A DNA stretch of 48,726 nt from Chitinophagales bacterium (GCA_013298665.1 JAAFIK010000035.1:1-48726); one strand, 5' to 3'; positions 25,924-35,442 are shown, counted from the stretch's first letter. Numbers and translations: made by a program. The notes: generated by a model from the letters alone, not told the origin.

Positions 25924-27689
25924 CAGGTCGAGCCCCAGGTCATCCGGGTTTGCCCGGGGTAAAAAAAAACACTGCTGGTAATGCCGCTACCGGATGGATA
26001 GGCCTCACATACGGTTACCGGCAACTTACCCTTCGCCGGTATTTTGCCGGCAAGGATATCCGCTGCGGCGTCCTGCGTAACGTCATCATCCTCATAACAA
26101 ACCACTGAATTTTTGGCATTGCAATAGTTCCTGACTGCATACGGATTGCCAAAAGTGAATGTAATGGCTGTGGTACTTTGCTGCAGTTGTGCAACCAGAT
26201 CCAGCGCAGGTTTACTGATGCTGAAATTATTGGCCGGGTAGCGGCTGTAATTGTGTACCCCTATAATGACTTTCTTATAACGCTTACGAACCAGGTCTAC
26301 CAGCGACAGTATCCGCCCGGCATCCTGCCGGTAATTAAAATAAAATACATCCGCATTGTAATCGGCACGCATTCTGCGGGCAAACGCATTATCTGTACTG
26401 ATGCCAATACCAATATAGGCCACCTCTTTAGCTGTACCTTTTTTGTCTGTGGTTAACGGAAAAAAAACATCGTCTGTTTTTTTGAGTAATGTGATCGCAT
26501 TTTCAGCCACGGTACGACGCATCCCGTTCACCCCTTTGTTGAGGTCTGCGGTAAGGTTATCGGTAGCAATAAACGGCGGGCGGGTAAGTCCATACAGGTA
26601 TTTCGCAGCCAGTACTTTTTTGCAGTGCATGGCGATTGCTTCCCAGCTTAATCTTTTCTTTTTGATGGCGACCCTGATTTTAGCGATTGCCATCGGTATA
26701 TCACCAGGCAAACAAAGCATATCATTACCAGCGATGAGTGACTCTGCAGAAGCTGCTCCGTCGGGGAAGTATTTTCTTACCCCCTGCATTTCGAGGGCAT
26801 CAGTAAAGGTAAGTCCCTGATAACCGATGTTGTTACGCATGAGATCGGTTACATTTTTCACTGAAATCGAAGTGGCGCGGTTGGGGGTATTATCGATAGC
26901 AGGGATGGACAGGTGCGCGATCATAACACTACCAATGCCTGCCCTGAAGATTTCACGGAAGGGATAGAGTTCGAGTGAATCCAATTCGGCCAACGACTTA
27001 CTGATGAGGGGCAGATCAAGATGGCTATCCACCGCCACATCACCATGACCCGGAAAATGTTTGGCGCAGGCCATTACGCCAACGTCCTGCATCCCCTTCA
27101 TATATTGAATGCCATATTGGGCTACCGTATACTTATTTTCGCCAAAACTCCTGTCGTTGATTACCGGATTATTGGGGTTGTTGTTGACGTCTACTACGGG
27201 GGCATAATTGACCTGGATACCCATGCGTTTGCATTGCTCCCCGACAAGGCGGCCATAGCGGTAAACAATATTCGGATCCTGTACGGCACCAAGCATCATC
27301 TGGCGGTTCAGCGGGATAATGCTGTCGATACGCATGCCCAGCCCCCATTCGCCATCCACACAGATCATGATGGGTGTTTTGGCCAACTGCTGAAAACTGT
27401 TCAGCCAGTTGGCTTGTTTAACGGGTGGTCCCTGAAAAACACAGATGCCGCCGATATTGTACTGTTTTACCAGCTCGGCTACTTTTTTATCGTAATAAGT
27501 CACACCGGTTGCCGTTTTTTCAGACAGGCGGACCACCATCAACTGAGCAATCTTTTCATCATCCGTAAGGGTATTGAATACACTGTCGGCCCAGGCATGA
27601 GCGGCACCCGCCGGTGTGGTCATTTGCTGGGCACGGGCAGTCGCTGTTACCAGGAGGATTGCCAGAAGGATTGTTGTTATCAAACGCAT
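25881..27689 (-). CDS. GH3 beta-N-acetylhexosaminidase-like enzyme (NagZ type), 3' end frameshifted
   Basis: A secreted glycoside hydrolase family 3 enzyme that probably removes N-acetylglucosamine from peptidoglycan fragments. Residues 1-21 form a signal peptide. The NagZ signature is complete: K210-H-F-P-G-H-G, then D221-S-H223 (the catalytic Asp-His dyad), and the nucleophile D297 in FTDALEM. A GH3 C-terminal domain follows (about 380-575). After GSGITSSVFF the frame enters a T9 run and continues for only about 25 meaningless residues (YPGQTRMTWGS and on) to a stop. In Bacteroidota this protein normally runs on into a serine hydrolase domain, which is present here in the -1 frame. A perfect -7 box lies 18 bp upstream. 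Confidence 0.88.
   Translation of the reverse strand: MRLITTILLAILLVTATARAQQMTTPAGAAHAWADSVFNTLTDDEKIAQLMVVRLSEKTATGVTYYDKKVAELVKQYNIGGICVFQGPPVKQANWLNSFQQLAKTPIMICVDGEWGLGMRIDSIIPLNRQMMLGAVQDPNIVYRYGRLVGEQCKRMGIQVNYAPVVDVNNNPNNPVINDRSFGENKYTVAQYGIQYMKGMQDVGVMACAKHFPGHGDVAVDSHLDLPLISKSLAELDSLELYPFREIFRAGIGSVMIAHLSIPAIDNTPNRATSISVKNVTDLMRNNIGYQGLTFTDALEMQGVRKYFPDGAASAESLIAGNDMLCLPGDIPMAIAKIRVAIKKKRLSWEAIAMHCKKVLAAKYLYGLTRPPFIATDNLTADLNKGVNGMRRTVAENAITLLKKTDDVFFPLTTDKKGTAKEVAYIGIGISTDNAFARRMRADYNADVFYFNYRQDAGRILSLVDLVRKRYKKVIIGVHNYSRYPANNFSISKPALDLVAQLQQSTTAITFTFGNPYAVRNYCNAKNSVVCYEDDDVTQDAAADILAGKIPAKGKLPVTVCEAYPSGSGITSSVFFYPGQTRMTWGSTWWSSVKSTPLPVMP
25961..25969 (-). other. T9 homopolymer at the GH3/serine hydrolase frame junction
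   Basis: On the coding (minus) strand nine T follow AGTG, so the GH3 frame reads GTT TTT TTT TAC. This contains the slippery heptamer T TTT TTT in the right phase for -1 slippage. A shift yields V-F-F-L-P-R and joins the two domains; a tenth T would do the same. Confidence 0.85.
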
Positions 27690-27707
27690 ATCTGCTTACT
27701 TATGCTA

Positions 27708-27715
27708 CAAATGTA
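27708..27715 (-). promoter_or_regulatory. GH3 gene -7 box (TACATTTG)
   Basis: TACATTTG on the minus strand, an exact consensus match, lies 18 bases before the ATG at 27689. It is divergent from the mutL promoter. Confidence 0.55.
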
Positions 27716-27855
27716 ATCAAGCTGAAACAAATGCTCCTCATTCCGGTGGATTTTTATCCGTTTGGCTTGTACTGGTCCGGTCAGGGCAGATCATCGGCCC
27801 AAGCCTGTTATACGTACGTGGCCCGGGGATACCTCACGGGGAACTAAGAATACTG

Positions 27856-27863
27856 TAATTTTG
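27856..27863 (+). promoter_or_regulatory. mutL -7 box (TAATTTTG)
   Basis: TAATTTTG matches TAnnTTTG exactly and lies 25 bases before the mutL TTG start. Confidence 0.55.
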
Positions 27864-27874
27864 CCAAAAGTTAA

Positions 27875-27881
27875 AGAGGAG
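27875..27881 (+). promoter_or_regulatory. Shine-Dalgarno site that fixes the mutL TTG start
   Basis: AGAGGAG is a strong match to the anti-SD, 7 bases before TTG at 27889. Such a clear site is rare in this window and probably offsets the weak start codon. Confidence 0.6.
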
Positions 27882-27888
27882 ATATATT

Positions 27889-29733
27889 TTGTCAGACATC
27901 ATACAATTGTTACCAGACCATATTGCCAACCAGATTGCGGCAGGCGAAGTGATTCAGCGACCGGCCAGTGCAGTAAAGGAGTTGCTTGAGAATGCGGTGG
28001 ATGCGGGTGCCGGTGATATCCGGCTGATCGTGAACGATGCAGGTAAGGCGCTTGTTCAGGTGATTGACAATGGCAAAGGCATGAGCGAAACGGATGCACG
28101 GATGTCATTTGAGCGGCATGCCACTTCCAAGATCAGGAGTATTGACGATCTCTTTCATATCCGTACCATGGGCTTCAGAGGTGAGGCGTTAGCGAGTATT
28201 GCCGCAGTGGCGCAGGTAGAGCTGAAAAGCAAACGCGCTGAAGATGAAGCGGGAACGCTGATTGAAATCGACAACAGTGTTGTGCGGCGCCAGGAACCGG
28301 TTGCCGCAGTGAATGGTACCAGTATCGCCATGAAGAACCTGTTTTTTAATGTACCTGCCCGGCGCAATTTTCTGAAGAGTAATGCTGCTGAAATGCGCCA
28401 TATCTCTGATGAATTTATACGCGTGGCCCTGGCCTTCCCGCATATCTTTTTTTCGCTGACCGCCAATGGACAGGAGGTATTTCATCTTGAAAAGGGATCG
28501 CTCAAGCAGCGTATTGTACAGGTCTGTGGTAATCCTTATGCGTCTAAACTGGTTAGTGTGCAGGAACAGACGGATTACCTCAACATCACGGGTTTTGTCG
28601 GCAAGCCCGAAACGGCAAAAAAAACCAGGGGCGATCAGTACTTTTTTGTCAACAACCGCTTTATCAAAAGTGCTTACCTGAACCATGCAGTAATGGGTGC
28701 TTTTGACGAAATGATTGCCAAAGACAGTTTTCCGATGTATGCCCTTTTTATCGAACTTGATCCTGCACAGCTCGATGTAAACGTGCACCCGACCAAGCAG
28801 GAGATTAAATTTGAAGATGAAAAGATCGTGTATGCCTTTGTGCAGTCTGCGGTAAAGCACGCACTGGCGCAATTCAGCATTACCCCTACGCTCGACTTTG
28901 ATCTGGACGCATCCATCCAGCGACTGGACGCAGTAAGTAATCCTTTTACGGCAGAGAAAAAAAATTCAGCCGCATCGTCTTCGCTGTATCAAACGTTTAC
29001 GCAGAAAAATCAGGCGCATTTGATAGAGCGCAGGAGCAACCTCTCCAACTGGAAGGACTTTTATGAAGCCGCTCCTTCAGCAGACAGCGGCACTGTTTCG
29101 CAATACCAGACCGTACCAACCGAACAGCCAGGGCAGCAGTCTGCACCCTTACTGCCGGATATACCGGCAACGGTTGCCCTTTTGCAATGCCACAACAGCT
29201 ATATCATTGTACCCAACGACCGGGGTTACCTGCTGGTCAACCAGCAGAACGCGCACGAACGGGTATTGTACGAGCGGTTTATCGCGGCACTGGATGGGCA
29301 GACCATCCCTTCACAGCAAAGCCTCTTCCCGGTTACACTCGAACTGAATGCTCCTGATGCAGCCCTGCTCGGCGAACTGCTGCCTGAGCTGCAACTGCTT
29401 GGCTTTGGTATCGAATCTTTCGGGGGCAACAGTTTTATCATAAGGGGTACGCCGGCAGATGTAGTGGCTGGCAATGAACAGCATACCCTGGAAAAAATGC
29501 TGGAACAGTACAAACATTTCAGCAGTGATCTCAAGTTCAGCAAAAGGGAAAAACTGCTGCGCACCATGGCAGGCCAGCAGAGCATCAAGGGTGGTAAGGT
29601 GCTGACAGACACCGAAATGCGGGGCCTGATCAATGACCTGTTTGCCTGTACGGTACCCAATACCACTGCCAATGGCAAACCCACCTACCTGGAATTCAGA
29701 AAAGAAGAACTGGATAAAATGTTTGGGCGGTAG
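27889..29733 (+). CDS. mutL: DNA mismatch repair protein MutL
   Basis: MutL links mismatch recognition by MutS to strand removal. The 614-aa protein has the GHKL ATPase N-terminus: LLPDHIANQIAAGEV, ELLENAVDAG with the catalytic Glu, DNGKGM and TMGFRGEALASIA, followed by NVHPTKQEIKF. The linker (about 330-420) is low in conservation. In the C-terminal dimerisation domain the metal-binding nuclease motifs are changed. DQHA(X)2E(X)4E reads N451-Q-Q-N-A-H-E-R-V-L-Y-E, the ACR motif reads MAGQQSIK, and CPHGRPT reads TANGKPT. The protein may therefore lack the latent endonuclease. The start is TTG at 27889, supported by a strong Shine-Dalgarno site and promoter box. mutS is not nearby. Confidence 0.96.
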   Translation: MSDIIQLLPDHIANQIAAGEVIQRPASAVKELLENAVDAGAGDIRLIVNDAGKALVQVIDNGKGMSETDARMSFERHATSKIRSIDDLFHIRTMGFRGEALASIAAVAQVELKSKRAEDEAGTLIEIDNSVVRRQEPVAAVNGTSIAMKNLFFNVPARRNFLKSNAAEMRHISDEFIRVALAFPHIFFSLTANGQEVFHLEKGSLKQRIVQVCGNPYASKLVSVQEQTDYLNITGFVGKPETAKKTRGDQYFFVNNRFIKSAYLNHAVMGAFDEMIAKDSFPMYALFIELDPAQLDVNVHPTKQEIKFEDEKIVYAFVQSAVKHALAQFSITPTLDFDLDASIQRLDAVSNPFTAEKKNSAASSSLYQTFTQKNQAHLIERRSNLSNWKDFYEAAPSADSGTVSQYQTVPTEQPGQQSAPLLPDIPATVALLQCHNSYIIVPNDRGYLLVNQQNAHERVLYERFIAALDGQTIPSQQSLFPVTLELNAPDAALLGELLPELQLLGFGIESFGGNSFIIRGTPADVVAGNEQHTLEKMLEQYKHFSSDLKFSKREKLLRTMAGQQSIKGGKVLTDTEMRGLINDLFACTVPNTTANGKPTYLEFRKEELDKMFGR

Positions 29734-29938
29734 CGGTACCTGGCTGCCCGGTGTGCTTGCCTCGTTGCTGCCGACCATTATTGTAATTCCTTTTATCGTA
29801 AAGTGATCGCGGCAATATGGCATAAACAAGAAACCACAACAACCCTGAGTTTACAAAAGGATGCCCGGACAGGAAAAACTTGCAGGAAATTGCAGCGGAT
29901 AAAAAAACCTTACTTATTTTTAATGCAAAACCAAAGGT

Positions 29939-30598
29939 ATGTCGCACAATAGCCCGGTACAGGGGAGACTCAAGTTTCAGTTAGACCGCATTGCGCTTTT
30001 TTCAGATGCTGTTTTTGCCATTGCCATTACACTACTCGTGATAGAACTGAAGCTGCCACCCGTATCCATCGAAGAAAATGATTTTGGCGAACGCTTCTGG
30101 CATACTATGGCAGAAATGACGCCTGAATTCATAGGCTTCCTGATCAGCTTTATCGTAATCGGCAGCTATTGGCGGGCACACCATGCCATTTTTGGGTTCG
30201 TAACCGATTATGACCGTAAACTACTCAGCCTCAACAGTTGGTTTCTTTTTACCATTACCCTGATGCCTTTCAGCACGGCCATCATGAGTAAATATATTTA
30301 TTTTCAGCCCTACCTGCTGTACAGCATCAATGTAATGGCCTCGGGGTTACTTCAGGTGTGGCTGTGGCGGTATATTCTCAGCAAGAAAAATAAACTCAGC
30401 GAGGAAGTACCCAGAGGTGTTGCGGCTTATAAAACCTTTGCTCCGTTGGTGGTGGTCGGTTGCTTCCTGGTATCGTTGCTGGTTCATTTCTTATTCGGCT
30501 CATTTGTTGCCCGGTTATTCCTCATTTCCATCTTTATTATTCAGCGGATCGTAACCAGGTATTACCAGAAAAACTACCAGGTGGGTAAGCGGTTTTAG
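29939..30598 (+). CDS. TMEM175-family (DUF1211) potassium channel-like protein
   Basis: A 219-aa integral membrane protein with about six hydrophobic segments. The family signature lies in the first helix: L16-D-R-I-A-L-F21-S-D23-AVFAIAITLLV, which lines the ion pathway in TMEM175 proteins. Bacterial members with one six-helix unit act as tetrameric K+-permeable channels. The length and the position of the motif near the N-terminus are normal. AAAGG lies 6 bases upstream of the ATG. It follows mutL on the same strand, but about 205 bp away, and no shared function is implied. Confidence 0.88.
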   Translation: MSHNSPVQGRLKFQLDRIALFSDAVFAIAITLLVIELKLPPVSIEENDFGERFWHTMAEMTPEFIGFLISFIVIGSYWRAHHAIFGFVTDYDRKLLSLNSWFLFTITLMPFSTAIMSKYIYFQPYLLYSINVMASGLLQVWLWRYILSKKNKLSEEVPRGVAAYKTFAPLVVVGCFLVSLLVHFLFGSFVARLFLISIFIIQRIVTRYYQKNYQVGKRF

Positions 30599-30710
30599 GC
30601 ACTCAGCAGAGCTTCATTCAACGGAAAATGAGGACAAAAAGCTACAGGGAAAGACGACTGTCGGGTACGCTGAACGGCAATGGCAACAACATTCAGCCAT
30701 TTCACAGGCG

Positions 30711-31643
30711 TCACCGGTCCCGCCGGATGGCCCAGTTCACCAGGTAAACCCCACTGATGGTAACGAGGCCACCAATGGCAATCCAGGCATTGAGGGGTTC
30801 ATGGAAAACCGCCGCACCGAGGAGTACGGCAATGATGGGATTGATATAGGCATAGATGCTGGCCAGTGCGGCGGGGAGCCGCTGCAGGGAATAGATATAG
30901 GCGATAAATGTCAACACAGAACCAATGACCACGAGGTAGGCAATGGCCCACCAGGTGACTGCGGGAAAAGTACGTAACGCTACAGCCTGTCCGCTTGCTT
31001 CGCTGATGCCGCAGAGTACGCTTCCGGAAATCAGCATCTGTAAACCGAGACTGAAATAGGGATTAAACCCTGCTGCTTTCTTCTTGGTGTACAGGGTACC
31101 GATGGCCCAGGAAATGGTAGCCGCTACCGAGAGTATGATACCAAAGCGGAAATCGGCATTGACAAAATCTTTCAGGTGATCGTAAAAGATGATACAAACC
31201 CCGCCAAAGCCGAGCAGCATCCCCAACAGTGCCAACAGGGGTAACCGTTGACCTTTAAAGGCCATGATGATGACTATCCACAGCGGAAAAATGGCACCGA
31301 TAATGGCACCCAATCCACTGGAAATAAATTTAACTCCCCAGGTACTCAACCCGTTGCTGAGCATAAAATTGAGAAAACTGAGTATCCCGATGGTGAGCCA
31401 TTGGCGGCCATTGGGCCAGGGCGCTTTTTTGTACAGGAAATACAATACGTACAGGCTTCCCCCGATCAGTTGCCGTACCCCGCAGAGCTGCAGCGCCGGT
31501 ACATGACGCACGCCCTCTTTCGAAGCAAGCCAGGTGGTACCCCAGAAAAAACTTACCCAGCACAGGGCCAGCATGGGCAGTCCGATACTGCCCGCACGTT
31601 GCCGTGCGGCATTAACGACCGATTGCCTGCCGGAGAAAGCCAT
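30711..31643 (-). CDS. EamA-family (DMT superfamily) transporter
   Basis: A 310-aa inner-membrane protein with about ten transmembrane helices arranged as two EamA repeats. The first repeat begins PMLALCWVSFFWGTTWLASKEGV and the second begins FGIILSVAATISWAIGTLYTKK. Both have the small-residue-rich helices typical of drug/metabolite exporters. The substrate cannot be inferred; relatives export amino acids or other small metabolites. The gene begins 15 bp after the purH stop on the same strand, so it probably shares the purH transcript. Confidence 0.9.
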   Translation of the reverse strand: MAFSGRQSVVNAARQRAGSIGLPMLALCWVSFFWGTTWLASKEGVRHVPALQLCGVRQLIGGSLYVLYFLYKKAPWPNGRQWLTIGILSFLNFMLSNGLSTWGVKFISSGLGAIIGAIFPLWIVIIMAFKGQRLPLLALLGMLLGFGGVCIIFYDHLKDFVNADFRFGIILSVAATISWAIGTLYTKKKAAGFNPYFSLGLQMLISGSVLCGISEASGQAVALRTFPAVTWWAIAYLVVIGSVLTFIAYIYSLQRLPAALASIYAYINPIIAVLLGAAVFHEPLNAWIAIGGLVTISGVYLVNWAIRRDR

Positions 31644-31658
31644 AATGAATGATTCAGA

Positions 31659-33209
31659 TTAATGTTTAAAATGCCGCATACCAGTCATCACCATCACCAG
31701 TTGATGGGTGGCGCAGTAAGCAATGGAGTCGTTGTCGCGAATGGATCCGCCGGGTTGTATAAATGCAGTTATCCCTGCCGCATGAGCCATCTTTACACAA
31801 TCATCAAAAGGGAAAAAAGCATCACTCGCCAGTACCGCACCGCTGAGGTCGAAAGAAAACTGTTTTGCTTTTTCAATGGCATGACGAAGGGCATCCACAC
31901 GACTGGTTTGTCCGCAACCCTTACCCACCAGTTGTCTGTTTTTAACCAATGCAATGGCATTGCTTTTGAGGTGCTTGCAAACGAGGTTGGCAAATACGAG
32001 GTCTTCTTTCTCCGCGTCTGAACTGTTGCGGCCGCCTGCTTCAGTCCATGTGCTGTAATTTCCCTCATCATTATCCTGTGTCAGTACCCCATTCAGTAAT
32101 GAACGATGTTGCTGGTGACCGGCAGGAAAGTCATGCAATTGAAGCAGGATGCGGTTCTTCTTACCCCGCAGAATGGTTAACGCCGCCTCATCAAAAGCAG
32201 GCGCCACCAATACTTCAAAAAAGATTTCGTTAATGGCTGCAGCAGTAGCCTCATTGATGGTGCCATTGCAAACCAGTACGCCTCCGAAAGCACTTTCAGG
32301 ATCGCCTGCCAGTGCAGCATCCCATGCCGTTTTGACATCAGCACGTTTCGCAATGCCGCATACATTGGTATGCTTGATGATACCAAAAGTATACCCTGCT
32401 TCATCTCCGCTGCCAAAATCGCGGATGAGTTGAATGGCGGCATCGGTATCTACAAGATTGTTATAAGAAAGTTCCTTACCATGTAATTGCGTAAAGAGGG
32501 CTTGTGTATCGCCATAAAAAGCAGCGGACTGGTGCGGGTTTTCGCCGTAACGCAGGGTTTTCTTTTCCTGGTTGAATGGGGTGTGGATAGCTGTTGCATT
32601 AAAATAATTGGAAATGGCGGTATCATACGCCGTACACACATCAAAAGCCTTTATGGCAAATATCCGGCGCTGCTCAAGCGCGGTTATGCCGTCCTGCTCA
32701 AGCAATATTGTTTCCAGTGCAGCATAGTCTTTTTTTGCTGCAACCACCAGTACATCCCGATGATTTTTTGCAGCACCACGTATCATCGATGGTCCGCCAA
32801 TATCTATCTTCTCAATCACCCGGGCCTCTTTTTCGTCTGCACCGAGGCTGCTTTCCTGCTCATTGACCTGGCGTACCGTTTCTTCAAAAGGATAGAGGTC
32901 AACAATTACCAGGTCGATCTCCGGTATCTTGTACTGCTCCATTTCCTGCAAGTCCTGCGCAAGGTTGCGGCGCCCAAGGATACCGCCAAATACAACAGGA
33001 TGCAGGGTTTTTACCCGGCCACCGAGTATGGAGGGGTAACCCGTAAGTGACTCCACCGGTACACAGGGTACCTGCAGGTCCTCAATAAATTTTTGCGTAC
33101 CGCCGGTAGAGTAGATGGTAATGCCCAACCGGTGCAGGTGACGGATAATATTGTCTAACCCATCTTTATAAAAAACGGAAATGAGTGCAGCCTTTATTTT
33201 CTTTTGCAT
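31659..33209 (-). CDS. purH: Bifunctional AICAR transformylase / IMP cyclohydrolase
   Basis: PurH performs the last two steps of IMP synthesis: formylation of AICAR by 10-formyl-THF, then ring closure. The N-terminal MGS-like cyclohydrolase domain (about 1-150) contains STGGTQKFIEDLQVPC, GRVKTLHPVVFGGIL and DLVIVDLYPFEETV. The transformylase domain contains LRYGENPHQSAAFY, the SYNNLVDTDAA motif, the KHTNVCG motif and SDAFFPFDDCV. The length of 516 aa is normal. comEC lies 72 bp upstream and an EamA transporter 15 bp downstream, all on the minus strand. Confidence 0.98.
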   Translation of the reverse strand: MQKKIKAALISVFYKDGLDNIIRHLHRLGITIYSTGGTQKFIEDLQVPCVPVESLTGYPSILGGRVKTLHPVVFGGILGRRNLAQDLQEMEQYKIPEIDLVIVDLYPFEETVRQVNEQESSLGADEKEARVIEKIDIGGPSMIRGAAKNHRDVLVVAAKKDYAALETILLEQDGITALEQRRIFAIKAFDVCTAYDTAISNYFNATAIHTPFNQEKKTLRYGENPHQSAAFYGDTQALFTQLHGKELSYNNLVDTDAAIQLIRDFGSGDEAGYTFGIIKHTNVCGIAKRADVKTAWDAALAGDPESAFGGVLVCNGTINEATAAAINEIFFEVLVAPAFDEAALTILRGKKNRILLQLHDFPAGHQQHRSLLNGVLTQDNDEGNYSTWTEAGGRNSSDAEKEDLVFANLVCKHLKSNAIALVKNRQLVGKGCGQTSRVDALRHAIEKAKQFSFDLSGAVLASDAFFPFDDCVKMAHAAGITAFIQPGGSIRDNDSIAYCATHQLVMVMTGMRHFKH

Positions 33210-33281
33210 AACAGGGATGATTTATCTCTTTGGTACCATTGGTTGATAACGATCGGGGAGCAGAAAGATGCGCCTGGCCTT

Positions 33282-35384
33282 TCAGGGCAAAACATCGGCC
33301 GTAAAAGCTCCTTCCCCGGCTACAGAATGGCAGCGCAAAAGTAGTTGATCACAGGCTGTTTTCCATCGGTTGATTTTCCACAAACTGTTCGAAGCATCAA
33401 ATACATAAATACCGGCGTCAAACATGGTGGAGAAATCAGCCATGGAAAGTTCAGGGTTACCTGAGATGATTACAATATCCGCCTTCATCCTGATTGGTGT
33501 GGGTACAAAGGTAAAATTGCTGTCGATCAGCACTAGTTTACGGTGCCCGAATACGATACAATTGCCCCACTGCTGCATACCGGGTAATGCCGTAACCTGA
33601 TGCCGCAGTTGCAGAAACCGGCGGGTCTGCCGGAGCATTGCATCTTGTTTCATCCCTTCCTGCCGGAGGCTGCTGTCGCCTGTAAAAAGATAATCCGTTC
33701 CCTGTACAAAATCGATCGCCCGGCGGTGCGGGATGTTGTAAACAATTATTTTTTCCTGCCGGCTATGCCGCCAATGATTACCCTGCTGTACCAGTACAAA
33801 AGCAAGACCAAGTGCCAGCGCAGCCTTCAGCAACAACGTTTTTTTATATTTCAGCCAGCCGGTTGCCAATATGATGATCCCATAGAGCAATATCGTGGTT
33901 AGTGCTGTGGCAGGTATCCCCTGCCATACCGCATTGGGCAGCCCATTGAGCATAAGGATAAAGCGGTTGAGCAGCCATACCAGGTAAGTGGTCAGTTTAC
34001 CCACCCATACTGCAGCAGCCGGCCACCAGCTTATCGCAACCAGGGCCATTTCAGCAAACAGGATCAGGCTTGATAAGGGAACCGCCACAAGATTGGCGAC
34101 TAAGAACGTAAGCGGGAACTGGTGAAAATAAAGCAGGCAAACGGGGGTGGTCAGTACCTGTGCGGCCAGCGATACGGTTAGCATTGTCCGGCACTGCTGC
34201 AGCCATTTATGGCGGGTATACAACAACCGGTTCAGCGGTGGTTGAAAGACCACGATACCCAGCAGGGCGAGGTAGGACAACTGGAAACCGACATCCCAAA
34301 GCAGGAAAGGGTTATAGGCGAGCAGCAATACCGCCGATGCGGCTAATGCGTTGTACACAGACATTTTTCGCCCGGTTTCTTTACCAACGGCAATGGCAGT
34401 AAACATAACAGCACTGCGCAGTACGGAAGCCGATGCGCCCGTCAGCAGTGCAAACAGCCATAGCCCGGCAAGCACCATGAGCAGGGTGAGCAAACGCGAA
34501 CGTTTGAGCAGGGGAATAAGTGCGGCCAGCCGTACGAGCAGCCAGTAAATAAGCCCCAGGTGCAGACCCGAAATAGCGATGATGTGTACCACCCCGGTAT
34601 TGCCATATGCCTGTACCAGCAAGGGGTCAAGGTCTTCTTTATACCCGATCAGCAAGGCTTCTGCAATCGCCAGTTCTTCCCGGCTGGTAATGTAGCGGCG
34701 CAGGGCTGCGAGGATATGATCGCGGCATTGCAGCAGCCAGCGTCCGGTTGAAAAACGGCTACCGGTATTGATCCGGGTATAATCACCCTGTTGCAGCCGT
34801 ATCGTATGAAAGACCTGCTGAAATGCAGCGTACTGTGCATAATCAAAACCGCCGGGATTACCGTTGTTCCGGATGGGCTGGAGAGATTTGCGCAGCAGCA
34901 GCCGGTCGCCATAATGCAGATCAGGTGGCATACTGTCTTTGGTGAAATACAGGATCAGCCTGCCCGTTGTTTGGATAGGGGTATTATTGCGCAGGAGGGC
35001 TTCTGCAAAGGCCTCACATTTGTAACTGGCGGGCTTGACAGAGAGTGGTGTGGTGATGCGTACAACGATACAGCTACTGTCGCGGTAAAGATGCCCCAGC
35101 CAGTGTGTATCATGACGGATATCCTTCTGCCAGGTGAGCAAAGACCCGGAAAAAAAGAGCAGGCCATGCAGGGCGAACCCGTTACACCAGCGCCAGGCAT
35201 AGCGCCACCGCAAAGGCAGCAGGCTGAAGGCAAGGAAAGCCATGAGTAAAGCCAGCCAGCAGCAAAGCAGGTAAAGAAGGGAAAAGGAGAGATACCATTG
35301 CAGCAGGATACCCGGTACCAGGGGCAGCAGCAGCCGGATAAACGGTGCCGTCTTCCATAGAGGAACGACATAACGAACAGGCAT
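33282..35384 (-). CDS. comEC: ComEC/Rec2-family DNA-uptake channel protein
   Basis: A 700-aa polytopic membrane protein that, in competent bacteria, forms the channel carrying single-stranded DNA across the inner membrane. The N-terminal part has a DUF4131-like region, including LHYGDRLLL. The Competence domain has the family hallmark ALLIGYKEDLDPLLVQAYGN, then GVVHIIAISGLHLG, followed by many hydrophobic helices. The C-terminal region (about 560-700) is soluble but lacks the HxHxDH metal-binding motif of the metallo-beta-lactamase domain found in long ComEC proteins. This is therefore the short form. A weak -7-like sequence (TATTTTTA) lies about 40 bp upstream. Confidence 0.92.
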   Translation of the reverse strand: MPVRYVVPLWKTAPFIRLLLPLVPGILLQWYLSFSLLYLLCCWLALLMAFLAFSLLPLRWRYAWRWCNGFALHGLLFFSGSLLTWQKDIRHDTHWLGHLYRDSSCIVVRITTPLSVKPASYKCEAFAEALLRNNTPIQTTGRLILYFTKDSMPPDLHYGDRLLLRKSLQPIRNNGNPGGFDYAQYAAFQQVFHTIRLQQGDYTRINTGSRFSTGRWLLQCRDHILAALRRYITSREELAIAEALLIGYKEDLDPLLVQAYGNTGVVHIIAISGLHLGLIYWLLVRLAALIPLLKRSRLLTLLMVLAGLWLFALLTGASASVLRSAVMFTAIAVGKETGRKMSVYNALAASAVLLLAYNPFLLWDVGFQLSYLALLGIVVFQPPLNRLLYTRHKWLQQCRTMLTVSLAAQVLTTPVCLLYFHQFPLTFLVANLVAVPLSSLILFAEMALVAISWWPAAAVWVGKLTTYLVWLLNRFILMLNGLPNAVWQGIPATALTTILLYGIIILATGWLKYKKTLLLKAALALGLAFVLVQQGNHWRHSRQEKIIVYNIPHRRAIDFVQGTDYLFTGDSSLRQEGMKQDAMLRQTRRFLQLRHQVTALPGMQQWGNCIVFGHRKLVLIDSNFTFVPTPIRMKADIVIISGNPELSMADFSTMFDAGIYVFDASNSLWKINRWKTACDQLLLRCHSVAGEGAFTADVLP

Positions 35385-35442
35385 TTTTCAGGTGCAGGGT
35401 TTTTATTGACCAGCGCCGTAAAAATAGTACTATTCCGGAAAT

